DNA of 36,498 bases from Spiroplasma endosymbiont of Danaus chrysippus (lineage in GTDB: Bacteria > Bacillota_I > Bacilli_A > Mycoplasmatales > VBWQ01): contig NZ_CADDIL010000006.1 of NCBI RefSeq assembly GCF_902809815.1, forward strand, positions 1 to 36,498. Reading direction: 5' to 3'. Positions 1-8,009 of the stretch are shown piece after piece. Numbering within the stretch: position 1 is the stretch's first letter; every line of letters begins with the position of its first letter. The notes beneath the pieces were generated by a model. That model was not told the DNA's origin. It worked only from the letters and a program-made list of their open reading frames with translations, and searched no databases. The translations under genes and the position numbers were made by a program.

Positions 1-86
1 AAAAATGAACATTGCCTATTCAAAATTGAAATACAGCAATTGCTCATTTTATGATAAAATTTGAAGACAGAATTAATCTGAACTAG
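1..86 (+). CDS. IS256-family transposase, C-terminal end only
   Basis: In code 4 the reading frame gives the last 27 or so residues of the transposase and stops at TAG (84-86). Two TGA codons in this piece read as tryptophan, as in the complete copy at 13385-14623. The 5' part is cut off by the window edge, so nothing can be said about whether this copy is intact. Confidence 0.9.
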
Positions 87-127
87 TACTTTGTAAAACA
101 AAGAAACACAGATTACTAAAAAGCCTC
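1..127 (+). mobile_element. IS256-family element, right-end tail (copy 1)
   Basis: These 127 nt match the right end of the complete IS256-family copies at 13344-14718 (inverted) and 28449-29822. The match stops exactly after GCCTC at 127, where the three flanks diverge. The terminal inverted repeat contains ACACAGATTACTAAAAAG. The rest of the element lies outside the window. Confidence 0.93.
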
Positions 128-145
128 TAAATTTTAGGTTTTTTA
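118..145 (-). terminator. possible terminator behind dnaB, built partly from the IS256 end
   Basis: AAAAAgCCT (118-126) can pair with AGGtTTTTT (136-144) around an AT-rich loop, just beyond the dnaB stop. Half of the stem is the IS256 terminus. The stem is short and interrupted, so its activity is uncertain. Confidence 0.35.
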
Positions 146-151
146 TTATTT

Positions 152-1492
152 TTATCCTGTATAATTTTCAAACTTACCTCATTTTGGAATAAAAACAGTT
201 ACTACTTTTCCTGTTGGGCCGTTTCGATGTTTAGAAATAAGAATTTCAGCAAGATTACTTTCTTGTGAAATTCTTATTTCTTCACTATTTTTTTCCTTAT
301 AATAATCATCACGATATAAAAACATAATTACATCAGCATCTTGTTCAATAGCCCCTGACTCACGTAAATCAGACATTAAAGGCCGTTTTTCTTCACGTCT
401 CTCCACCATTCTTGATAATTGTGATAAACAAACAATTGGTACTCTTAATTCTCTTGCCAAAATTTTTAAACTACGAGAAATATTTGAAACTTCTTGTTGA
501 CGTGATTCACTATCTCTACCAGTTAATAACTGTAAATAATCAATAATTACTAACTTAATGCTATTTTCACGACTTAATTTTCTTAATTTAGTTTGCAACT
601 CTAAAACTCTTAAACCAGGTGTATCATCAATAATAATTCTTTTTTGTTTCAACTGCTCAGCAGTAGCACTAATACGATTTCAATCAGCTTGTGTAAATTT
701 AGACTTATTACGTAAACGATTAGCATCAAAATGTCCTTGACAAGAAATCATTCTTGTAATTAATTGATCTTTTGGCATTTCTAATGAAAAAATAACAACA
801 ACATCGTTTTTATTATCTTGTTCATTAGCAGCATTTAAAGCAAAATTAAGTGCTAAGGCGGTTTTACCCATTGAAGGTCTAGCTGCTAAAATAATTAAGT
901 CACCTCGCTGAAAACCACTAGTAATCATATCCAAATTGTTAATACCTGAACTTGTACCAGTAATATTAACTGTTGATTTTTGTAGTTGTTCAATTTTAGT
1001 TACCACATCATCAATGTGTTCACTAATTGGCAACATCTCTTCATGATTACGTTCACTACTTACTTGTACAATTTGAGCTTCAGCAGCAATTAAAACTTCA
1101 TTAATTGACTTTTCACTTTGTAACTCTTTACCTATATTTTTTAAAGCATTTTCTAATTGTCGTTTAGTAGTTCTTTCAATCAAAATATCAATGTGTTCTT
1201 TTAAATTAGCATCAGTAATATATTGAGCCACTAAAGAAGATAAATATTCAATTCCACCAATTTTATCCAAATTATTTTGCTTAACTAATTCTTCGGCAAT
1301 AGTTGTTACATCAATACCAGAATTATTTTTATAAAGATTGGTAATTGTTTTAAAAATAATTTGATTAGAATTAATTGTAAAATCATGTGGTGCCAATAAA
1401 TTTAATGCACTTTCACATGCTGGTGATGATTGAATCATCGCACTTAAAACATTAACTTCTGCATTATTTATATATTGACCATTGTTAGACAT
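152..1492 (-). CDS. dnaB: replicative DNA helicase DnaB (B. subtilis DnaC type)
   Basis: Replicative hexameric helicase of 446 residues that unwinds DNA at the fork and loads primase. The N-terminal half carries the DnaB N-domain. The RecA-like domain follows, with Walker A (ARPSMGKTALALN), a Walker B region around VIIDYLQLL, SQLSR, and a C-terminal KHRNGPTG segment. TGA at 680-682 must be read as Trp (before NRIS), and TGA at 179-181 is also Trp; the true stop is TAA at 152-154, which restores the C-terminal tail. The ATG at 1492 has AGGAGAA upstream, inside the end of rplI, so the genes are translationally close (2-nt gap). It is the last gene of a gdpP-rplI-dnaB operon, an order known from Firmicutes. 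An IS256 end lies 25 nt downstream. Confidence 0.97.
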
Positions 1493-1494
1493 AA

Positions 1495-1938
1495 TTATTC
1501 TCCTAAAACTTCAACCTTTAATTGTGCAATAATTGCAACATCTAATTTAATATTAATGTTAGTTATACCTAATTCATTAATAGGATTAAATTTAACAAAT
1601 TTATGTTTATCAATTTTAATATTATATTTTTGCACTAGTTGTTCACAAATTTGTTTTGAAGAAATAGCACCAGAAACTTTACCATTATTACTTTTTAATT
1701 TAAATTGTAAAGTAATTAAAGCTAATTGTTCTTTAATTTTTTGTAAATCTTCTAATTCCATTTCTCGTTGTATTTTTTTATTTTCAATTACTTTTTGATT
1801 AATTTTTAATGCTTCTGATGTAGCAATTACAGCTAATTTTCTTGGTAATAAATAATTTTTACCATAACCATCACTAACACTAACAACTTCACCTTTTTTA
1901 CCATAATTTTTAACATCCGTTAAAAGGACAACTTTCAT
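1495..1938 (-). CDS. rplI: 50S ribosomal protein L9
   Basis: L9 of 147 residues, a two-domain protein of the large subunit near the L1 stalk. The N-terminal RNA-binding domain is clear (MKVVLLTDVKNYGKKGEVV, then GYGKNYLLPRKLA). A long helix rich in K, E and Q follows, then the C-terminal domain. The start is set by the conserved MKVVLL. A longer TTG-initiated frame would run into gdpP and is not credible. It sits 31 nt downstream of gdpP and 2 nt upstream of dnaB, in one minus-strand operon. Confidence 0.96.
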   Translation of the reverse strand: MKVVLLTDVKNYGKKGEVVSVSDGYGKNYLLPRKLAVIATSEALKINQKVIENKKIQREMELEDLQKIKEQLALITLQFKLKSNNGKVSGAISSKQICEQLVQKYNIKIDKHKFVKFNPINELGITNINIKLDVAIIAQLKVEVLGE

Positions 1939-1969
1939 TGTAAACATCTCACTTTCTATTTTAATAATT

Positions 1970-3967
1970 TTAATACCTTTCAGTAGTAGCACTCTCACTT
2001 TGATATACGCCACTTTCAATTAATTTTACCAATTCATCATACAATGCTCTAATTCCCAATTTACTACTTTGGACAGCAGCAGCACTAAAGTGACCACCAC
2101 CACCTAAGTTTTCACAAATAATTTGAACATTTATTTCACCATTGCTTCGTGCTGATAAACAAGCACGTCCTTGACGATCATAAGCAATAGTAAATGATGC
2201 TTTACAATCACGTAAGTCTAACAACATTTCTGAAATTTGGGCTAAATATGAAGTATGTACTTCTAAGTTTTCATCACCAACAGCAACTAAAAATCCTTTT
2301 TTAATTTCTTGGGCGTGACTAATTAAAGCAAATTTATCAATTAGTTCATTTAAACTATTTTTCAATAATCCTTTAACTTTAGAAGGAGAAGCTCCTCAAT
2401 CAGTTAATAATCCACAGGCTTCAAAAGTTCTTCTTGTTGTTCTTACTTGGAAATTATTAGTATCAATTAAAATACCTGCAAACATTATATTTCATAAAAA
2501 TTCTGATTCAATATTATTAAAATCATTATAATAAATAATTTCTGTCATTGCTTCAGCTGTTGAAGAAGTTCCTGCATCAATATAAGAAGTAATGGTGCTA
2601 CTAATTGATTCATCAGAAACACGATGATGATCAATAACAATAATTTTTACAGCTTTACTTAATAAATCAGGACTATCAACACGTTGTGGATTATGAGTAT
2701 CAACAACAATTAATAAAGTATTTGCATGAAGAAATTTAAGAGCTTGTTTACCTGTAATAAAATTACGATTAATATAACTTTCAGGAACAAGTTCATGAAG
2801 AATTTTTAATGTTTTTTCATCAACTTCATTTTGATTAATAACATAATGAGCACTTTTATTTAAGCTTTTAGCAATTTCAATAATAGCTGTTCCTGAAGAA
2901 ATACTATCAAAATCAGCAGCCGCATGTCCCATAACTAAAATGTTTTCTGCTAATTTTATTTCATTATATAATGATTGTGCAAACATTCTAATATTAATTT
3001 TAGATTCTGATTGTTTTGCTTCAATAGTACCTCCAATAAAAACTGTATTACCACCAAATTCACGAATAACTACTTGATCACCACCACGATAAACTGCTAA
3101 CTCTTTACTTTCAATAGCCAAATCATATAGATCTTTACTAATAGCATTACCATAAGAGAAACCAGCAGATAACGTAATATCTGCTTTAAATTTTTTAACA
3201 CCTTCTCGAATATTTTTAATAAGTGGAAAATTATCATTTCTTGCTTTATTAAATTCATTTTGATAAAGTAAAATATTGTAACCATCTTCAATATTACCTA
3301 ATAATAAACCTGAATAATTATTAGCAAAATCATTTAATTCAGTTTTAATAAATGCTTCAACACGAATTTGATTCTCAACTCTTAATTTTTGTAAAGAATT
3401 ATAAAAATTATCAATACTAATTACACCAAAAACTAATTTTTCTTGCTGCAATTTATTATATAAGAAATGATATTTAGTTGTTTCTTGTAACAAAATTGTT
3501 CTAGTTTGTACTAAATAAATAGCATCATAAAGCATATCTTCAATTTTAAGTGTAATTTGAGTAATATTATTACTAATTAATTGTTCTAAATCTCTTGATA
3601 GTTTAACAATTGATTTTCCAATTAATCTACCTAAACCTTTATCTTCTAAAAATTCACTTACTCACATAATTGATAAATCACTATCTAAAACAATCATACC
3701 AACACTACCAAAAGTTAAAGCTTGTGCATTATTTAATTTTATGATTTCAGCTGTGTTAATATAACGATGACGAATTCATAAACTAAATAGAAAAATATAA
3801 AGACAAACAATAATAAAATTACCTAAAACTAAACTTAAAATTACAGTAATAGTGACCACTTGTTCTGCTGTCTCAATATTAACAATAAAATAAGTCAAGC
3901 CAATCAAAATTTCAACTACTAATCAAACAATCATTATTAAATGATAATTTCTTAACGATTTGAACAC
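1970..3967 (-). CDS. gdpP: GdpP-type cyclic-di-AMP phosphodiesterase, membrane bound
   Basis: Protein of 665 residues, close to B. subtilis GdpP/YybT (659). Order: two N-terminal hydrophobic helices (roughly residues 5-30 and 35-65), a PAS-like region, a degenerate GGDEF domain (RGGDQ in place of GGDEF), then DHH-DHHA1 phosphodiesterase with GHAAADFDS, VIDHHR and GGGGH. The family hydrolyses c-di-AMP to pApA; this activity is inferred from the motifs. Several TGA codons read as Trp. The start is taken as GTG at 3965-3967, because AAGGAAG lies seven bases upstream and the first membrane helix starts just after. First gene of the gdpP-rplI-dnaB operon. Confidence 0.94.
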
Positions 3968-4120
3968 TTTGTCACTTCCTTCTAATATTATTAATTATAC
4001 TATAACACTAATATCAAAAACAGCCATTATCTTTTATGTAATATAATACTATTAAGGTCTTTTTATTTTAATTTTAAACTATTATTTAAAATAAAATATT
4101 TTTAAGATAAAAAATAAATA

Positions 4121-4155
4121 AAAATTGAGTAAGTTTACAAATCTTACTCAATTTT
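4121..4155. terminator. intrinsic terminator after rpsR
   Basis: A perfect 13-bp stem (AAAATTGAGTAAG at 4121-4133 with its complement at 4143-4155) with a 9-nt loop and T-rich flanks on both strands. It lies 2 nt beyond the rpsR stop and should end the rpsF-ssb-rpsR transcript. Confidence 0.85.
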
Positions 4156-4156
4156 T

Positions 4157-4387
4157 TTATCTTGAATATCTTAATAATCCCATGATTTGGGCACGTTTTA
4201 TATTTTTAGCAATTAAACGTTGATACTTTGGATTAGTACCTGTTGTTCTTGCTGGCAAAATTTTGTTATTATTACCCATAAATTTACTTAGTAATTCAAT
4301 ATCTTTATAATCAATATAAGTAATATTATTTTTAGTAATAAAACAAGATTTTCTTCTTGTAAAATTTCTTGGTTTACCAGTGTTCAT
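4157..4387 (-). CDS. rpsR: 30S ribosomal protein S18
   Basis: S18 of 76 residues, a small-subunit protein that binds 16S rRNA as a dimer with S6. The family signature is visible (YIDYKDIELLSKFM, then KILPARTTGTNPKYQRLIAKNIKRAQIMGLL). The ATG at 4387 follows AGGAGGATAATT. It is the last gene of rpsF-ssb-rpsR, 12 nt after the ssb stop, followed at once by a terminator. Confidence 0.97.
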   Translation of the reverse strand: MNTGKPRNFTRRKSCFITKNNITYIDYKDIELLSKFMGNNNKILPARTTGTNPKYQRLIAKNIKRAQIMGLLRYSR

Positions 4388-4399
4388 AATTATCCTCCT

Positions 4400-4903
4400 T
4401 TAATTATTTAAATCTCAAATGATATCTTCTTCATCAAATTCTATATTTTGAATAGCCGCTTCTTTTTCTTGAAGCTGATTAGTATTAGTAAAGGCAATAT
4501 CAGTACTATAATTAGGACTTTTAAAAGCATCATCTAAATGAATTTTATTCTCATCTCTTGGTTTTGAATAATTAATATTAGTGTTATTACCACTACTATC
4601 TTTTTTACGATTATCTAAAAAAGTAACAGTTTGTGCAACCACTTCAGTAATATATAGTTCTTTTCCATTTTGATCTGTTGATTTTCTTACTGACAGTCTT
4701 CCTGAAACTGAAATTAAAGAACCTTTAACTAAATAATTAGTCATATTTTCAGCAACTTTATTTCAAGCCACACATGAAATATAATCAGCTTGATTTTGAA
4801 TATTATTAACTGCAAGTGTAAAAAAAGTAAAAGGTTTTCCTGTTGAAGTTTGATGTAACTTTAAATCACGAGTGATTCTACCAATTAATGTAACAATATT
4901 CAT
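4400..4903 (-). CDS. ssb: single-stranded DNA-binding protein
   Basis: SSB of 167 residues. The N-terminal OB fold starts MNIVTLIGRITRDLKLHQT and includes YISCVAWNKVAENM (the W is TGA) and GSLISVSGRLSVRK. The second half is a disordered N/D/K-rich linker. The tip reads FDEEDIIWDLNN: acidic, as in other SSBs, but without the usual D-x-P-F ending. The penultimate TGA is Trp, so the true stop is TAA at 4400-4402. The ATG at 4903 follows GTGAGGA. It lies between rpsF and rpsR, the usual bacterial arrangement. Confidence 0.96.
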
Positions 4904-4933
4904 TTTTTATCCTCACTTTTAACTTAGATTTTA

Positions 4934-5461
4934 TTAATCTTTTTGTTCAGTATTCGATGCATTATTATTAGTATTTGTTTTTGAATTTTGGTAATTAGTT
5001 TTTGTACGATAAGATGACTCAGTACCAGCGATTGGTCTTGGTTTTCTTTCACCATTTTCATCACGATTATAAGAAGGACGATTTCCTGGTCTTGTTGGTC
5101 GAGAGAAAGAACTAGATTCTACTTGGCGTTTTGGTTTAAACTTATTAATTTTTTCACTATCTAAATTAATAACCAAAAAACGCATTACGTCTAATTGTCT
5201 TTGTTTATTTAAAGCTACACGATTAAAGTTAGCAATGTTTTCTGGTGAAGTTAGCACTTCAATAATAAAATAATGACCCTTAACTTTTTTGTTAATAGGA
5301 TAAGCAAATTGACGAATAGAATCTTGTTCTTTAGTAATTTTTCCAGCATTTTTAGTTAAAATTTCACAAAATTCTTTTTTAATTAATTGTGCTTTTTCTT
5401 GATTTTGATCATCAACGATGTACATAATTTCATAATTATGCTTTTGTTTTAAATCTTCCAA
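4934..5461 (-). CDS. rpsF: 30S ribosomal protein S6 with a long disordered C-terminal tail
   Basis: S6 of about 175 residues. The core is recognisable (HNYEIMYIVDD, IRQFAYPINKKVKGHYFIIEV, NFNRVALNKQRQLDVMRFLVIN). After about residue 105 there is a tail rich in R, S, N, P and T that the usual 95-100-residue S6 lacks; extended S6 tails are known in some mycoplasmas. No ATG lies near the conserved start. A TTG at 5461 is the best start, ten bases after AGGAGG. Translation is probably controlled by the leader hairpin at 5473-5507. Confidence 0.92.
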   Translation of the reverse strand: MEDLKQKHNYEIMYIVDDQNQEKAQLIKKEFCEILTKNAGKITKEQDSIRQFAYPINKKVKGHYFIIEVLTSPENIANFNRVALNKQRQLDVMRFLVINLDSEKINKFKPKRQVESSSFSRPTRPGNRPSYNRDENGERKPRPIAGTESSYRTKTNYQNSKTNTNNNASNTEQKD

Positions 5462-5472
5462 TGTTCGAAGAC

Positions 5473-5507
5473 CTCCTTTTGGGCATATGGCTCTGATGAG
5501 CAAGGAG
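5473..5507 (-). promoter_or_regulatory. rpsF leader hairpin that pairs with the ribosome-binding site
   Basis: In the mRNA, CTCCTT (complement of 5502-5507) pairs with AAGGAG (complement of 5473-5478), which is part of the rpsF Shine-Dalgarno. A small GCTC/GAGC hairpin (5490-5501) lies inside the loop. The S6-S18 complex is known to bind rpsF leaders in many bacteria; this leader sits in the right place for such autoregulation. I did not confirm the published S6-S18 consensus in it. Confidence 0.55.
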
Positions 5508-5550
5508 TAAATATATTAAGTTTGATTTTTAAATATTTGACTCATACAAT

Positions 5551-5578
5551 ATTATAACGTAATTACCTTTAAAGTAAA
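5551..5578 (-). promoter_or_regulatory. sigma-A type promoter for rpsF-ssb-rpsR
   Basis: On the minus strand a TTTACT -35 (5573-5578) and a perfect TATAAT -10 (5551-5556) are separated by 16 nt. It lies about 90 nt upstream of the rpsF start, leaving room for the leader hairpin. Confidence 0.65.
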
Positions 5579-5652
5579 GGAAAAATAACAATAATTATTA
5601 ATATAACATGAGGAAAAATGACTAAATAAAAATTTGATTTCAATAAGAAATT

Positions 5653-6252
5653 TTATTTTATATAATCAATTATTTTTTGCACTATTTCCTTAGGAGTTAA
5701 ATCATTAGTGTCAATTACTAAAAAATTAAAGTTATTTTTTTCTTTTTCATATCACTGTTCATATTTTTTATTCAATAAACTTCAGTATTCATGAGGTACA
5801 TGTTTTTCTGATTCACGACCACGAAGGTTTATGCGTTCAATTGTGTTTTCAAGATTTGCTTTTAAATAGACAATTAAATCAGGTTTAATTTGTGGATCAA
5901 AATAAAGTGATGAAATAATAACATTATTATAAAAATTTAAATACACTTCATAATCTCTATCATTCATATTGTTTTGAGCTTTTAATACTTCAACGAAAAT
6001 AGGATCTTCTAAAATACTACGATCAAAAATAACATTGTTAAAATTTTGTGCTTCTTTTAATTGTTTACTTCGTGCCATCAACATAAATACTTGCATTTTA
6101 AAAGCATATTCTAAAGGATTTTGATAAAAATCATCTAAATAGGGATTACTAGTAACTGGCTCGTCCATAATTTTATATTTTAATAATTTTGCTAATTCTC
6201 TAGTAATAGTGCTCTTACCAACACCAACTACACCAGATAATACAATTTTCAT
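5653..6252 (-). CDS. deoxynucleoside kinase (dGK/dAK/dCK family)
   Basis: Kinase of 199 residues that phosphorylates deoxynucleosides at the 5'-OH in nucleotide salvage. The P-loop is GVVGVGKST (about residues 7-15). The catalytic/substrate Glu lies in MDEPV, the family DRS motif is FDRSILED, and an Arg-rich lid (RINLRGRESE) follows near residue 145. The C-terminal quarter appears only when three TGA codons are read as Trp; the stop is TAA at 5653-5655. The ATG at 6252 has GGGAGG upstream. The substrate (dG, dA or dC) cannot be told by eye. Confidence 0.9.
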
Positions 6253-6642
6253 TTTTTGCCTCCCATAATATATGATTACAATTAATTTATATTAATATAT
6301 AAATTTTCTCCCTCCAAATAAAAAATTTTAAAAAACATTTAATAAATTAAATTTTACTTTTTTTACTAAAACTTGTTCCTTATATTTTCAAAGATTAACG
6401 TAATATCAATTATATTTTTAAAATTATTGATATTACACTTTCTTGATTCTATACACCCTTTAATAACTATATTTATCATAACATATAAATTTTACTCTAA
6501 CTTAAATCTATTATTTTTAGTTAATTTCCATATTATTATTTTTAAACTTATTATTTATATATGTATATTGTTCTTTATAGGTTAATTTTATAAAATTAAT
6601 ATGATAAAACCAAATTAATAATTTTGTACTATTAATAATTGT
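6253..6642. other. AT-rich gap without a recognisable gene
   Basis: Open frames here are short, rich in I, F, L and K, without ribosome-binding sites, and look like AT-rich chance frames. The left edge should hold the kinase promoter; a TATATT-like -10 lies within 60 nt of its start. I see no other structure. Confidence 0.5.
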
Positions 6643-7632
6643 ATGAATAACGACTGAGAAACATTTTTTAATTCTTCTGTACTAAAAATGAAAAAAGCAA
6701 TAATTTCTTATAATAACTTTTTAGAAAATGATAGATTAGAAAATTTTTATATTTTTGCACATATAGCTTTTAATAGATTATTTATAGCTTTTTGTATAAA
6801 AAATGATAAAAAATATAAAAATGATAAAAAACAAAAATTAAATCTTTTTGCGAATTGTCTAATATATTAAAAAAGGAATCTGTCATAACTTCTGAAGCAA
6901 AAAAAATAATAGATTTATTTAATGGTATAAGAAATGAAATACATCATAATATTCATAATAATATAGACGATAAAACAATAAATTGAATAGAAAATGTAAA
7001 ATTTTTGACTAGTATAATAAACTTGTACAAAAGAATAATTTTTGAAATTTGACCCGATTTTATATTATATGAAAACATAATATATTTTAACAATGAAAAT
7101 AATGATTTTAATATACCAATAGAAAACACTTACATGATAAAAATAAAAGAAGTTATTATAAAGAGGAATTGCAAAATTTCTTTAAAGAATATGCCAAAAA
7201 TATTATCATAGCAAATCATGATAGTAAAAAAGAAAACAATATTATTCTAAAAAAGATTTAAACCCTAATGAAATAACTAAAGAAGATCTTAAATCTTCAG
7301 AAGTAGTAAGTGAATTAAAAACTCAATTTGATTCAAAATTTAATCAGACAGATTTTACAAATATATTAAAATATTTTTGTGTTTTTTCTTTACCAAATGA
7401 AAATAGCAACTGAGAGCCCTGAAATATGTCTAATAATTATGAAAAATTAACCATATCTAATAAATTTAAAAACCATTGTTATAAATTAGACATTACAAAG
7501 AGTATTTTATACAAGAAATCTATAATTAAACTTTTACTTAATTTTTTACAAAAATATCCCAATAATTATAAAAACTTCTTGAAAGAACAAAAAAAATTTA
7601 ATAATAAAGGTAATATAAATGATTTCTTATAA
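6643..7632 (+). pseudogene. frameshifted HEPN-like gene (RNEIHH motif)
   Basis: Three successive frames join into one protein-like reading of about 325 residues, from ATG at 6643 to TAA at 7630-7632, with TGA as Trp. Shifts are needed near 6860, near 7150 and near 7250. The first third holds a helix-rich segment with GIRNEIHHN (codons at about 6924-6950), an R-N-x-x-H-H arrangement that fits the R-x4-H motif of HEPN proteins, often RNases or toxins. The rest is K/N-rich and unrecognised. There is no good ribosome-binding site. No partner gene (for example MNT) is adjacent. HEPN membership rests on one motif and helical context. Confidence 0.5.
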
Positions 7633-8009
7633 TTTTTTTATTTATTTTAATTTAAAGTTTAATATTTTAATTACTCAATATTTAAACATTAAAACCTAAA
7701 CTTTCCAAAAAATATTTCTTATATAGTAGGCAATAATAACATAGAATCACAAACAATAAAATGGATTATTAAAAATAAATTTATAACTAAGAAAAATTAA
7801 TTTGTAAGATTATTAGCATTGACTATATAATATTAAATTTGAATTTATTTATTTCAAAAAATAAATTTTTAATAAAATAAATTATGATATTATTTTAAAG
7901 AGTATTATTTTCTGAAATAAATAATAAGTTACTAACAATGTAAATTTAGACTTTAAATTTATCAATTGTTATAATAAGAATAAATTTGTAAAGGGTCAGG
8001 TGAATTTTT
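7633..8009. other. AT-rich leader region before nrdJ
   Basis: No complete gene. A short frame ending TAA near 7800 (reading IESQTIKWIIKNKF) may be a decayed 3' end. A 12-bp inverted repeat, TTATTTATTTCA (7845-7856) and its complement (7913-7924), lies just upstream of the nrdJ promoter. Confidence 0.4.
7947..7975 (+). promoter_or_regulatory. promoter of nrdJ
   Basis: TAGACT (7947-7952), a 17-nt spacer and a perfect TATAAT (7970-7975). It is 34 nt from the ATG, which is preceded by an AGGTGA ribosome-binding site. I saw no B12 riboswitch or clear NrdR box. Confidence 0.55.

Noticed and set aside
5488-5507. Hammerhead-like core CTGATGAG on the plus strand before rpsF
   Set aside because: The transcript runs on the minus strand, and the other conserved core (GAAA with its stem) is absent.
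6373-6585. 70-residue hydrophobic open frame on the plus strand
   Set aside because: No ribosome-binding site, composition only I, F, L, N and K as expected from AT-only DNA, and no continuation.
7845-7924. 12-bp inverted repeat upstream of nrdJ as an NrdR or regulator site
   Set aside because: It is A/T apart from one C/G pair, 56 nt apart, and does not match the NrdR box; such repeats are expected by chance at this composition.
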